From assembly GCF_900142465.1 (NCBI RefSeq), contig NZ_FRAX01000006.1, forward strand, positions 62,001 to 126,000: 64,000 nucleotides of DNA, given 5' to 3'. Positions 53,201-61,372 of this stretch are shown here, in pieces. Each line of letters opens with the position of its first letter. Positions within the stretch are counted from its first letter, which is position 1. The notes beneath the pieces were generated by a model. That model did not search any database. It saw only the letters and a program-made list of their open reading frames with translations, and was not told where the DNA came from. Source of the stretch: Fibrobacter sp. UWH6. Its GTDB lineage: Bacteria; Fibrobacterota; Fibrobacteria; Fibrobacterales; Fibrobacteraceae. A program made the position numbers and the translations under genes.

Positions 53201-55193
53201 CGTTAATAACGACACTTCTACTACCTTGGTACCTGGCCGTAACGTGATCCGCATTGAATATAAGGATCCCACAGCCAACACCTCCGTCGTGGATTCTGTT
53301 GTGATTTACTATAGCAACACTCTGCCTACGGTGACCATCAGTGCTAATGGCGATGCTGCAAATGCTCATAACATCTATACCATCGTCGAAACTCCGGATG
53401 TTTCTGATACTACGATTTACGTAAATCACGAATCCAACGATGTGGTTATTAAGATTCACGATCCCGCCAAGGAAATGCTGGGCGACAAAAAGTCTGCAGA
53501 TACCGTTATCGTGATTTCTATGGAATTGGGTACGGCTAAGGTTGATTCCAAGACCTACACCAACCTGGACAAGGTTGTAAAGGAAACTGTGGCCCTGGAT
53601 CTTGATGCTGCCGCCGATGCCAAGCGCAATGTCAAGGCCGATGGCAAAACCGATGTGTCTTACACCGAAAAGGTGGCTGGCATCCAGGTGACTATCAGCT
53701 ACACTGAAGACAAGCATGGCGACGTGGTGAAGGTTCCTGTTGTTCAGGATAATGGCAAGGTGGAAAACATCGAAGTCATTAAGGTCAGCTATGTCACTAA
53801 GGACCAGAAGGGTAACGAAATCACGGTTTCTTACTATGCCGATGCTTACACTGGAGTGGCCCTCATGTCTGATTCTCAGGGCAACCTGATGACCAGCGGT
53901 GCCGCAAGTAAGCAGGAAGGTGCTTCTAGCAAGACTTCTACTGTGGGTATCTACAACGTATCTTACCTGCCTACTATGGAATCTAAGGATACCTTGCTTG
54001 TGTCTTACACAGTGGATCGTAAGGGTAACCTGATCAAGAATGCTAGTGGCGATATCGGTTACCATGTGTCTTACACTTATACCGATGCCTGCAACAACTC
54101 CATGACCAGTTCCGTATTCATTGTGCTGGATAAGGTTAAACCTGAAGTTGTGATTCTTTCTCCTGCAAACAGGGACATTATCTATTCTAACTTCACGGAA
54201 GTGATTTGGACCGTAGATGGTGTTAATCAGGATACGCTTACGACACAGGGATTGCAGCCTGGTGGTAATACCATCGTGCGCTTCTTCCGTGATAAGGCCG
54301 GAAATGAGGCTTCCGACACTGTATTCGTAATCATGAAGGACGGCAAGAATGTTGTGCTTTCTGTTGAAAATCCGGTGACCGAAGTTTCTAAGGAAAGGGT
54401 TGATAAGTACTACAGCAAGAATCCTCCCTCCGAGGGACAGACTTATGCTGTAACCGTGCAGAATCCCAAGACCGGTAAGGAAGTTGAAACCATTAAGGGT
54501 GGCAGCTTCGGTACCAAGAAGGGCAGCGGAAAGGAACCGTATCCGGGTCTTGATGAAGATGAAGGTCACCTCGGTCCCACCTTGGTCATGGAAGTCAAGC
54601 TCCCCGTTATCTCCGGTAAGGACGGCCTGGCAACCTTGGACGACATCTTGAGCAAGGATGGTCTGTATGTTCTTAAGGAAGGTATTGACGCCGCTTCTGG
54701 TGATATCAAGGGCGTTGATCCTCTGACTGGAGAGGTTCCGGATGACGGCAAGATTCTTATCGCCGACTACGTCAGGGAACATTGCGTTGATGAAGTCCAG
54801 AACAGCTACAAGCCTGGCGATGACCTGAGCAAGCTGAACCTGTATGACACCAAGGTGAACATCAAGCTCTGGATCTACACCACGATCGGCGGCTTTGTGG
54901 ATTACTACACCTTCAGCCAGGATATGAACAACCCCGACTATACCGATGAAACTGGTATGTCGAAGCTGTTCTTTGAACTGAAGCCGGATATCAATGGTAA
55001 TGTTCGTGCTGAAGATGGACGTCTGATTGCTACGGGCGCCTACCTCTACAAGGTTGAAGCTTCTGTCCGCGCCAAGGCTCGCTGCGACATTCCTTCTCTG
55101 ACCAGTTCTAACGGTCGTAAGAAGAATGACGTGGTCAAGAACGATGATGACCTGCTGAAGAGCTTCGGTTACAAGCGCCCGACAGAGAAGTAA
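47298..55193 (+). CDS. giant secreted cadherin-repeat protein (paralogue of 15409)
   Basis: 2,631 residues. ATG 47298 is chosen from GGAG 8 bases upstream; an earlier frame start would lie before this site. Signal peptide about 1-27. Residues about 30-400 resemble the choice-of-anchor A-type region of the paralogue; Calx-beta-like about 400-540; cadherin-like domains about 650-1030 (DENAGKIPSVS, DFEDDSKNSF). Then come three near-identical units of 258-263 residues (about 1033-1813), each with two cadherin-like domains joined by a Cys-rich linker (CDESDPECNSCD, TTPPDSTC, NCGYKDP). About 1930-2300 are VSY strand repeats. The final 300 residues are the shared module ending DDLLKSFGYKRPTEK. Probably cell-surface; ligand unknown. 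Confidence 0.87.
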   Translation: MWFGKNKFAKFAMALAMAVSAVSLTWAEESVDIRDTLYPLYFKNVTEDPKGMRAEQQLEWNYLMKFKMFGAEGIEFGNREIKIPDSVGWFGTATGDFKLGQNGDSKVGGPIMIGGDVIFAQGPDTILTGPMRVNGKVRVLQANNFKDKENYMVGVHCVGGGYAPEYAKFVGAGLLRDMDSCPDSIPEVKTDLKAPSFFYDAKMIEAADGGMRPALNVNGAECASGLKDGNNFCIHYIDVPYDEYRDNPYDIYIKSISISNGGKIVFRMQPKGRLTRVFFQDGLDLNPSSKIQIMYMDEDAKFDKGVWSGNGSIVENKKYSGELLFFTQNDIIFKTFNAGTDTLQGTFISERTINVAQHMILAGQLLANKITVDTDFDGTGFRYVPYNSPEVDIEFNKAGEELYLLAEGHDVDTVKILLDKKAETKISLEYCFAFGGSEAGVNYAVEDDIDLEKDPTFPICGKSTKPVSFVVGEKYLATPILVYIKDDKEIEETERITFRVVNLSGAKLKKNGGSSGDFPLEIEDNDKQLISIDGLEINVIEDEKFIFSRDIFPIFEMGGDPWAGDFGIYVVTPPKKDSLKTMVNWGDDKGLEEAVDYNRKIGGKYVGVPSGILDGSMGWNLVYNPPEDAFGEKYDFLKFRVLRDGLLSDDTYTLYINIIPVNDPPDAHDTTYNFLEMVDTKNGAVPAKETIRVEDKDDVAFTYSFSTTYEDKYTEAVHDRILELYELDPTTGVLSAKKGAVLNYESSDSVLVARIVVSDGNGQTDDDDNILRDVITATIRINDDNDKPVVVQGQVFVVDENAGKIPSVSREAVAVDSVVRKANNQDPKKVLADDEDLNKNPPKGWGYLTYSIKDASGNFEINSKTGVISVKTGADIDFEDDSKNSFSVTVYVVDGGGLKDSAEVIINVTDGNDIPEFVNVEDLYDTDEHVAKETVLGLIEIKDPDASDAEPSDFNVSLKDNNLACGASCAELLFSTSVIKDEGKLYVQLFVLDSSLVNYEDLPNDVFDVTLTLSDNDTSVSAVTKIQVNDINERPFASNFLDSIVEKSPNGTKVGSLVAGDPDTKNKSFSTLTYTIVESGIPFEMSGKDILVKDSTALNYEDVTDHQYVFHVTVSDGKLDSTVSVTVNLIDKNEKPDIITKCDESDPECNSCDATIKDCDKPTTPPDSTCKENCGYKDPASDKIFVNVAENSKTGMVLFEYLIVDEDAGDIEKDIVSFENTNGSGADSLFKIEKVKDGDTYKLVVTVKDGSKLDYEKVKATHELDLVVSDPTILTLRDTVKRTINVIDVNEAPSAEDFKDSIPENSPKGTKVGTLVASDPDTKNTVFGTLTYTIVESGVPFEMKGKDILVKDSTALDYETVPDHKFVFHVKVSDIEYDTTVTVTISLIDKNEKPEIITKCDESDPECNSCDATIKDCDKPTTPPDSTCTEDCGYKDPKSDKIIVNVAENSKTGMVLFEYVIKDQDAGDIEKDSVYFVNVQNKKTGADSLFKVEKVKVGDTYKLVVSVKDGSKLDYEKVEPVHELVLTVSDPKKSDLKDTVIRTINVIDVNEAPVAEDFSESIYENRPKGAKVGSLVASDPDTKNTVFGTLTYTIVESGVPFEMKGKDILVKDSAALNYETVPDHKFVFHVKVSDIEYDTTVTVTITLKDLNEGPKIVTECDPSDPKCKDPGTCDAVFNDCSKPTTPPDSSCTENCGYKNPVNDKVVVNVRENSKTGLVVLEYIIVDEDEGKNGIDADSVYFTNTNKSGADSLFKIEKVKDGDVYKLVVTVKDSSKLDYESTEHLHELTLVVVAKNDPTLVDTVIRTINIVDVNEPPFIKDGNFKIKENLPKGTTVGQVVFGDDKDLKGVSNPAFVNNVVTVIGGDSDKFSVSQGGMISTKTVLDYENDKHDYILVVEVTDRNDPTLSAVDTIRIELIDVEEQSNVEITKVVTKDSTYKNPDTVYTNQSNITAHWRGGYTLPDQKTTWTVNNDTSTTLVPGRNVIRIEYKDPTANTSVVDSVVIYYSNTLPTVTISANGDAANAHNIYTIVETPDVSDTTIYVNHESNDVVIKIHDPAKEMLGDKKSADTVIVISMELGTAKVDSKTYTNLDKVVKETVALDLDAAADAKRNVKADGKTDVSYTEKVAGIQVTISYTEDKHGDVVKVPVVQDNGKVENIEVIKVSYVTKDQKGNEITVSYYADAYTGVALMSDSQGNLMTSGAASKQEGASSKTSTVGIYNVSYLPTMESKDTLLVSYTVDRKGNLIKNASGDIGYHVSYTYTDACNNSMTSSVFIVLDKVKPEVVILSPANRDIIYSNFTEVIWTVDGVNQDTLTTQGLQPGGNTIVRFFRDKAGNEASDTVFVIMKDGKNVVLSVENPVTEVSKERVDKYYSKNPPSEGQTYAVTVQNPKTGKEVETIKGGSFGTKKGSGKEPYPGLDEDEGHLGPTLVMEVKLPVISGKDGLATLDDILSKDGLYVLKEGIDAASGDIKGVDPLTGEVPDDGKILIADYVREHCVDEVQNSYKPGDDLSKLNLYDTKVNIKLWIYTTIGGFVDYYTFSQDMNNPDYTDETGMSKLFFELKPDINGNVRAEDGRLIATGAYLYKVEASVRAKARCDIPSLTSSNGRKKNDVVKNDDDLLKSFGYKRPTEK
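50394..52736 (+). repeat. three long in-frame direct repeats (774, 780, 789 bp)
   Basis: Units start at 50394, 51168 and 51948 and end at 52736, each beginning NER/NEA and running through SDPDTKN, FEMKGKDILVKDS, KPTTPPDS, NVAENSKTGMV and TINVIDVNE. All lengths are multiples of three. High similarity suggests recent expansion or ongoing recombination, and assemblies may mis-collapse this stretch. Confidence 0.9.
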
Positions 55194-55215
55194 CTCTAAC
55201 TTTTTAAAAGCGAAG

Positions 55216-55242
55216 ACGCCCGGACATAATCCGGGCGTTTTT
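55216..55242 (+). terminator. terminator of the 47298 giant gene
   Basis: Perfect 9-bp stem ACGCCCGGA/TCCGGGCGT with loop CATAA and five T, 22 bases after the stop. Confidence 0.92.
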
Positions 55243-55297
55243 GCTATTTCGTGCAAAACTTTTGCTAAAATTGTGAAAAAACAGAAAAGGGTTTAAT

Positions 55298-55624
55298 ATG
55301 GGTATTGAAGAACGTTCTACACTTGTCTATTCTACCGGAGTCGGCCGCATTAAGGAAGAAAAGCCTAAGGCTGAACGCCCTAAGGGCGATGGAGTCGTCC
55401 GTATCATGTTAAAACGTCTGGGTGGCGGCAAGATGGCTAGCGTGGTCACCGGTGTGCCCATGGACGAGGATGAACTGAAGGAACTGGGACGCCAGTTGAA
55501 GCAGAAATGCGGTGTTGGCGGTTCTGTGAAGGACTTTGCCATCGAAATTCAGGGTGATAAACGCAATATTTTGAAGGCTGAGCTGGAAAAACGCGGTTTT
55601 ACCGTGAAATTAGCTGGCGGTTAG
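55298..55624 (+). CDS. SUI1/YciH family translation factor-like protein
   Basis: 108 residues. The SUI1 domain (about 30-105) shows VVRIMLKRLGGGKMASVVTG, ELGRQLKQKCGVGGSVKD and IEIQGDKRNILKAELEKRGF, the eIF1/YciH fold. In bacteria YciH affects start-site fidelity in vitro; the role is not settled. AAAGGG lies before ATG 55298. Single gene between the giant-gene terminator and the FecR operon. Given the many apparently leaderless genes here, an eIF1-like factor is worth noting, though no link is shown. Confidence 0.9.
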   Translation: MGIEERSTLVYSTGVGRIKEEKPKAERPKGDGVVRIMLKRLGGGKMASVVTGVPMDEDELKELGRQLKQKCGVGGSVKDFAIEIQGDKRNILKAELEKRGFTVKLAGG

Positions 55625-55655
55625 CTTGATTTGTATCACCTATTGTAAAGAATAC

Positions 55656-55687
55656 TTGACGTTTCCCCTCAAAAAAGCATATTTTTA
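55656..55687 (+). promoter_or_regulatory. promoter of the FecR operon, TTG-N21-TATTTTTA
   Basis: TTG (55656-55658), 21-base spacer, TATTTTTA (55680-55687), about 55 bases before ATG 55743. Slightly off the usual spacing. Confidence 0.45.
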
Positions 55688-55742
55688 ACATAAAAAGTGT
55701 ACGAGGCGGTGCCAAAGTACGTTCTTTAAAAGTTGAGGGATT

Positions 55743-57377
55743 ATGTTCGGTAAAATCCTTAATTCTCGAGTAAAGTTTGATTTTAGACTGGCTGTCGCTG
55801 TGGCCTTGCTTCCGGCGATGGCATTTTCTGCTCCTGCCGTGGGTAAGGTTCGTTCTGCCTTGGGTACTGTGGACCGTATCAAGATTAAGCAGAGTGAATG
55901 GTCCGCCCTTCGCGTGGGGGCCCACGTCTATCAGTCTGACCGCGTTCGTACTGGCGTGGAATCCGAAGTGATTTTTGGCCTTCCTGATGGAAGCTCCATT
56001 ACTATTGCCGAAAATGCTGAAGTCGAAATGACTAACCTTCTTGAACCAAATAACGAAGGTGGCTTTGAAACCCGCCTCGATATTAAGAAGGGGCACCTTA
56101 ACTTTGCTGTTCCCAAACTGCTGAAGGACAAGTCCAAGTTCATCTTCAAGACCGGAACTGCAACGGCATCTATCCGTGGTACTGAAGGTTATATTGGCGG
56201 CGAAGGCGTTTTCTTTGCTGGTCTGAAGACCGGTAAGCTGGAAATTTCTCCCAACGGTAGCGAACAGAGCGTGGCCATCGTTGCTGGCGAAACGACTTTC
56301 GGAACCGACTCCCTGGTGGTCTTGAAGTTGGCTTCTTCCGGTGAAGCTCGCTTTGCCAAGAAAATCGAGAAACTTCTGGCCGACAAGTCCAAGAATGTTG
56401 CCGACTTGATTCCCGAAATTCAGAAGGCTGACTCGACCTATCAGGAAGAACTGAAGGAAGAAGCTCGTAAGGCAGCCCAGTCCCTTCCCGAAAACGGTTT
56501 CTCTGTTTCTACGAATTCTCCGGTGGATGTCTGTGACCAGGGCCTGATGGTAGAAGGCTTCTACCGTACCAAGGACGAAGCGGCTACCCTTATTCTCAAG
56601 GTTGGCAATTCCTATCAGTCTGCAAACCTGATCCGTGTTGCCGATGGCGTATCTCATTCCTTTGCCCAGAAGGTTGTCCTGACCGATGCAAATGGTCTGT
56701 GGAATGTCAATAAGGCTACTCTAACCTTTATGAGTGCCGGTTCTGTTACTTCCAAGACAATCGATATCAATGTCAACAAGGCCTGTTCCGAGGTTAACAC
56801 CAAGGCTCCCGTGGTGACTATTTCTGCCTACGATTCTCTGCGCTGCTCTGCAACTGCCTCGGTGAGCGAAATGCAGAATGATGCAGGCGATGTTTCTGTG
56901 GAAATGGAAGGATCTCCTATTTCTGGATTGTCCATTACCAAGAATGCTCAGCATCGTGTCAAGCTGATTCCTGGCAATCATGAATACTTTGTAAGAGTCA
57001 AGGATCAGGCCGGTAACGTTTCTACGATTTCCAAGTTTATGGGATGCTATCCCAAGAAGCGTTTCAGCGTAGATGTTATCGGTGGTAATCGACAGCTTCT
57101 GAATCCTCCGCCTCCTCCGCCGGGAATGGATAATCGTATCACCCAGACATTACAGTTTAGAATAAAGATGTCTGAAAATAATCCGACTTATCTGTATAAG
57201 GTTGTTGTAAAACAGAATGGAAAAACTATATTACAAGAAACCCAATCCCAGATCCAAGGCTTGGATTATCAGATTCCTGTGGAATTGAATCGTGAATCCG
57301 TCAACAAGTTCGATATTGAAGTCATTCACAAGAGCGGATATAGGGTAAAGGCTAAGAAGGTTTACGAGGTCCGTTAA
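55743..57377 (+). CDS. exported FecR-domain protein
   Basis: 544 residues; signal peptide about 1-30 (AMAFSAPA). The FecR domain (about 30-170) shows GKVRSALGTVDRIK, GAHVYQSDRVRTGVESEVIFGLPDGSSITIAENAEVEM, KKGHLNFAVP and TATASIRGTEGYIG. Exported FecR domains of this kind occur in envelope proteins rather than sigma regulators, and no sigma factor is nearby. A helical linker (about 200-250) and two or three Ig-like regions follow. GAGGG precedes ATG 55743. The stop shares a base with the next start (TAATG), so the two products are translationally coupled and probably act together at the envelope. Confidence 0.85.
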   Translation: MFGKILNSRVKFDFRLAVAVALLPAMAFSAPAVGKVRSALGTVDRIKIKQSEWSALRVGAHVYQSDRVRTGVESEVIFGLPDGSSITIAENAEVEMTNLLEPNNEGGFETRLDIKKGHLNFAVPKLLKDKSKFIFKTGTATASIRGTEGYIGGEGVFFAGLKTGKLEISPNGSEQSVAIVAGETTFGTDSLVVLKLASSGEARFAKKIEKLLADKSKNVADLIPEIQKADSTYQEELKEEARKAAQSLPENGFSVSTNSPVDVCDQGLMVEGFYRTKDEAATLILKVGNSYQSANLIRVADGVSHSFAQKVVLTDANGLWNVNKATLTFMSAGSVTSKTIDINVNKACSEVNTKAPVVTISAYDSLRCSATASVSEMQNDAGDVSVEMEGSPISGLSITKNAQHRVKLIPGNHEYFVRVKDQAGNVSTISKFMGCYPKKRFSVDVIGGNRQLLNPPPPPPGMDNRITQTLQFRIKMSENNPTYLYKVVVKQNGKTILQETQSQIQGLDYQIPVELNRESVNKFDIEVIHKSGYRVKAKKVYEVR

Positions 57378-60300
57378 TGAATTTTAGAGTTCATGCTCTA
57401 ATGACGATTTTTGCAGCAGCACTCCACGTGAGTGCTTTTGCTGTTGAAACGGAATTGGGGGGCGTTTTTTCGGGTTTCATAAAGAAGGAAGGTTCTCCTT
57501 ACCTTGTTAAGGAGACGTTGATTGTTCCTGATGGCAAGTCCGTTTTGGTGGAACCTGGTGTTGTCGTGAAATTTGCTGAAGGGGCTGGCCTGGATATCCG
57601 GGGTGGTTCCTTGGCTGTCGTGGGCGACTTGAACAAGCCTGTAATTTTTACGTCTGAAGATGAATCGGGTACCTGGAACGGTATTTCCATTACGGGTGTC
57701 AAGAAATCTGAAGCGCAGTACCTGCAGGTGGTGAATGCTGAATTTGGCTTTGCTGTAGAAAGCGGTGTGCTGGAACTTCGTGACGTCACCATCGACAATC
57801 CGCAGCAGGCGGGTGTCTATGTGCGAAATGGCTCTGCGGAAATGCAGTGGAGCAAGATCCGTAATGGCGTCAATATTGGAGTCTGGGCAACTCAAAGTGC
57901 CGAGGTGACTCTTGATGGTTCCACCTTAGAGAATAACCGAGTGGCCTTGGTTTCTGCAGAAGGTTCTTCTGTGATGTTGCAGCGTTCCAAGTTGCTGAAC
58001 AATAAGATTGCCGTTCTCGACTTTGGACACAACGACCTTAAACAGCGGAATTCCCTGATTCAAGGCAGCAAGATCGGATATTTGTCTAAGGATTTGCCGT
58101 CTGCAGACATTAAGCGTTCCTTGAATGACAACGAAACTGCTGTCGCCCAGAATGTGGATGGCGTTGCGGAAAATTTGGGTGATGAACCTCGCAATCCCTA
58201 TGCTGACGGAACAAAATCGTATAACATGTTTAGCGGAATCGGAGAAGTGGATCCTTGGAAGGTTTCAGGAAACCTGGCTCTCGATGTTGGTTACCATAAG
58301 GTGTTGATGCGCCATAATCCTACAGGTGCGGACTACCTTGCTGGTCGTGATACGGTAAAGCCTGGTGACTATTATAAGAACTATTTCCAGGTTCCGGGCT
58401 TGTTTGCCAACTGGAATGCCAGCATGGTGATGGAATCTCCTTCGGGCCAGACCATCGAATTTAATGCAGACATTTCTAATGATTCCTGGGATAAGTTTAA
58501 GGTATATACTCTGCAGATGGTTTATACCGACCAGATGAATTCCTTTACTCTGGGTGATTTTTCTCTGAGTGCCGGAGACACGTACCTGGCAGGCATTAAT
58601 GCCTTTGGCGCCATGTATCAGCTGAATCTCTTTAAGAACGCCGCAGGAGAACCTCTGTTTGTGGGTACTGCCTTTGCTGGTGAAGCTCAGGCTCCCAAGA
58701 TTGTTGGCGAACGCAATTATGACTTGTACAACGAATATATTGAAGACGGCGAAGCCGAAGCTCAGAACATCGTGGTGGGTGGTCGCGTTCGCTGGAATAT
58801 GCACCGTCGCTTCAATGGAACCTTGGGCTTTATCGGTAGCAAGGATTACCTGGAAGATCCGTTCTTTAGGGATGGTCAGCCTGGTGATGTAAATACCGTG
58901 GACCCGCTGGTAACGTCCCGTAATTTCTTCGCCGATGGTAACTGGCTGTTCTTCCCTGGTGATATCAAGTTAAATGGCCAGATTGCTGTTGGTGCCGCAG
59001 ATACGGCAAACGCGGCGAAGATTCGTGCGATTAACCAGGTGTTCCTGGGCGCCGGTCTGGATGCCTCTAACTTGGGCTTGCTCAATAAGCTGATGAAGAA
59101 TCCCCAAGAGGTGAATGGCCTGTCTCGCGACCAGTTGGCATCTATTTTTGGCGAAAGCAGCATGCTTACTCCTTCCGAGATGCGTGAAGAATTGCGCAAA
59201 CTTCTTGACAAGGCTTCTAGAGTCGCAAAGAATACCGTGGTTCAGGATCTTGACCCTACCAGCGGAGAATTGTGGGATCACAACCATGTGGCCTTGGCTG
59301 GATCATATGAATGGTCTAACGAGAATACGTTTATTGAAGGCTTCATGCGTTATGTGGGCAAGGAATACTACAGCGCCGGTTCTCCGGACTTGCAGCAGAA
59401 TTCCCGAATGGTCGGTGGTAATTTGCGACAGAAAATCTTTGACTTCTGGCGATTCTCCTTTGGCTACGTCATGAATGTTGAAAATGCTGCCGGCGAAGGC
59501 TCCAGCTATAACATCATGGGCATGGGCGAAGGTACCAAGTGGGGTATGTTCTCTGGTGCAGAAAAGGATTGGCTGGAGGAACATGAACAGGACGAAAATA
59601 GAACGCTCTACACTCATGACGCCTATGTAGGAAACCAGTTTAGGCTGAACAAGAATATTGACCTTTCTCTTCGCTATGCCGTGAACTATAGGACTCGCAG
59701 TACCGCCCAGAGACTGTACGCCAACTACAGTGTCAATTCCGGTATTTATAACGATGACTGGTTTAAGGCAAGGGATGGCCGTCCTACAGTGGATGTGATT
59801 AACGGAAATGACACTTTGAAGATTGACTCTGCCCACTGGGCCCATTACTATGGCTTGTCTAAGTACGAATATCTGGCTACGCAGTTTGATGAAAAGATCT
59901 TAAGACATCATGCCCAGATCGGTTTGACATTTAAGTTGCCGATGAACGTTTTGAAGGTTGGCGCCTCCCTTATGGTTCGCAAGGATTATTCGGAATTTGT
60001 TCAGGATAAGTTGCTGAACGGTCTGGACTTGTCTGATGAATCTTTCGGTATTCTCGGATATCAATTCCATGGCAGTGAATTCTTTGAACAGCGCTATCCT
60101 ATTTCTCTGGCAACGACTGTTGGCGGATTCAAGAATGTGCTGTCTGTGACTCCCCGTTACAAGATTTTCAATCGCAACAACATGACTGAATTTGAATGGA
60201 TCCTGGATGAAAATATGACGTTCCCCATGGCAAACCAGTTCCTGGAACTGACCTTGAATGGTGGCGTTCGTCAGAATTTCCTGGACTACGAAGTCAGAAA

Positions 60301-60478
60301 GCAGAAAATGGATGAAATGGAATTGGATCTGAATGGTTCTGTAGCTCTGCGCGTAAATCATTCCGATAAACTTTATACGGTTTGGACTCTTGGTACGGTC
60401 ATGAATTACAGACCCGACAATCTGGCTGACGAATATAAGGACCTTTATATTATTGCATCCCTGAATTACTCATTCTAG
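57377..60478 (+). CDS. outer-membrane protein with N-terminal beta-helix and C-terminal barrel-like region
   Basis: 1,033 residues; signal peptide about 1-22. Residues about 30-225 are right-handed beta-helix-like (short repeats such as [58 protein letters not shown]). From about 290 to the end the pattern is alternating strands typical of a large outer-membrane barrel ([39 protein letters not shown]), ending in an aromatic strand [11 protein letters not shown]. The final Phe fits BAM recognition. It is coupled to the FecR protein by a TAATG overlap, so a two-part envelope complex is plausible. No named family recognised. Confidence 0.75.
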   Translation: MNFRVHALMTIFAAALHVSAFAVETELGGVFSGFIKKEGSPYLVKETLIVPDGKSVLVEPGVVVKFAEGAGLDIRGGSLAVVGDLNKPVIFTSEDESGTWNGISITGVKKSEAQYLQVVNAEFGFAVESGVLELRDVTIDNPQQAGVYVRNGSAEMQWSKIRNGVNIGVWATQSAEVTLDGSTLENNRVALVSAEGSSVMLQRSKLLNNKIAVLDFGHNDLKQRNSLIQGSKIGYLSKDLPSADIKRSLNDNETAVAQNVDGVAENLGDEPRNPYADGTKSYNMFSGIGEVDPWKVSGNLALDVGYHKVLMRHNPTGADYLAGRDTVKPGDYYKNYFQVPGLFANWNASMVMESPSGQTIEFNADISNDSWDKFKVYTLQMVYTDQMNSFTLGDFSLSAGDTYLAGINAFGAMYQLNLFKNAAGEPLFVGTAFAGEAQAPKIVGERNYDLYNEYIEDGEAEAQNIVVGGRVRWNMHRRFNGTLGFIGSKDYLEDPFFRDGQPGDVNTVDPLVTSRNFFADGNWLFFPGDIKLNGQIAVGAADTANAAKIRAINQVFLGAGLDASNLGLLNKLMKNPQEVNGLSRDQLASIFGESSMLTPSEMREELRKLLDKASRVAKNTVVQDLDPTSGELWDHNHVALAGSYEWSNENTFIEGFMRYVGKEYYSAGSPDLQQNSRMVGGNLRQKIFDFWRFSFGYVMNVENAAGEGSSYNIMGMGEGTKWGMFSGAEKDWLEEHEQDENRTLYTHDAYVGNQFRLNKNIDLSLRYAVNYRTRSTAQRLYANYSVNSGIYNDDWFKARDGRPTVDVINGNDTLKIDSAHWAHYYGLSKYEYLATQFDEKILRHHAQIGLTFKLPMNVLKVGASLMVRKDYSEFVQDKLLNGLDLSDESFGILGYQFHGSEFFEQRYPISLATTVGGFKNVLSVTPRYKIFNRNNMTEFEWILDENMTFPMANQFLELTLNGGVRQNFLDYEVRKQKMDEMELDLNGSVALRVNHSDKLYTVWTLGTVMNYRPDNLADEYKDLYIIASLNYSF

Positions 60479-60480
60479 TT

Positions 60481-61314
60481 ATGTTGCATATCGGTTGTCA
60501 TCTTTCTTCTTCGAGCGGTTTCCTTGCAATGGGGCAGACCGCTCTTTCTATTGGTGCAGATACATTCCAGTTTTTTACCAGGAATCCTCGTGGCGGTGCG
60601 GCCAAGCCTTTTGACAAGGCGGATGCTTTAAAACTGGTTGAATTGCTGGAAGCGAATCAGTTTGTCCCCATTTTGGCCCATGCTCCCTATACGTTGAACG
60701 CCTGTGCTGCAGATGAAGGCTTGCGTCAGTACGCAGAAGATGTAATGGCCGATGATATTTTCCGTATGGATCATTTTCCTGGAGCGATGTACAACTTCCA
60801 TCCCGGAAGTCATGTGAAGCAGGGGGCTGAAGTCGGTATCGAATTTATTTCGGCTATGCTGAACCGTCTGCTGAAACCGTCCCAGAAGACGACTGTCCTG
60901 CTGGAGACCATGGCTGGAAAGGGCTCTGAAGTGGGTCGAACCTTTGAGGAATTGAAGGCTATTCTCGATAGGGTAGAACTTTCTAGCAAGATGGGTGTCT
61001 GCATGGATACCTGCCATGTCTTTGATGGTGGTTACGATATTGTGGATCATCTGGACGATGTGCTGGAGCTGTTTGACAGGGTGATTGGTCTGGACAAGCT
61101 GAAGGCGATACATCTGAACGATAGCAAGAATCCCATGGGTAGCCATAAGGATCGCCACGAGGTTATTGGTGGCGGTTTTATTGGCTTGGAAGCTTTAACC
61201 CGTGTGGTAAATCATCCTTCCTTAAAAAATTTGCCGTTCTATCTTGAAACCCCCAATGAATTGCCAGGCTACGCAGCCGAAATCGCCTTGATGCGGAGTC
61301 GGTTCCAAGAGTAA
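60481..61314 (+). CDS. nfo: endonuclease IV (AP endonuclease)
   Basis: Zinc-dependent abasic-site endonuclease of 277 residues, TIM-barrel fold. Metal ligands are visible in [89 protein letters not shown] and FYLETP. The start is two bases after the preceding outer-membrane gene, so it is read from the same message. With exoA at 45161 the window carries both classes of AP endonuclease. Placement behind an envelope pair is probably incidental. Confidence 0.97.
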   Translation: MLHIGCHLSSSSGFLAMGQTALSIGADTFQFFTRNPRGGAAKPFDKADALKLVELLEANQFVPILAHAPYTLNACAADEGLRQYAEDVMADDIFRMDHFPGAMYNFHPGSHVKQGAEVGIEFISAMLNRLLKPSQKTTVLLETMAGKGSEVGRTFEELKAILDRVELSSKMGVCMDTCHVFDGGYDIVDHLDDVLELFDRVIGLDKLKAIHLNDSKNPMGSHKDRHEVIGGGFIGLEALTRVVNHPSLKNLPFYLETPNELPGYAAEIALMRSRFQE

Positions 61315-61329
61315 ACGTTATTTTCAAAT

Positions 61330-61356
61330 AAAGGAGTCCATTTGTCGGGCTCCTTT
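61330..61356 (+). terminator. weak terminator after nfo
   Basis: 7-bp stem AAAGGAG/CTCCTTT with a 13-base loop and only a short T-rich tail, which overlaps the GH9 promoter box. Confidence 0.45.
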
Positions 61357-61372
61357 AATATATTCTTAGGGT

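Noticed and set aside
51453-55256. Antisense open frame of 1,267 codons opposite the giant gene
   Set aside because: It mirrors the biased codon use of the real gene, has no ribosome site or promoter and reads as low-quality protein; the plus-strand product has a signal peptide and domain repeats.
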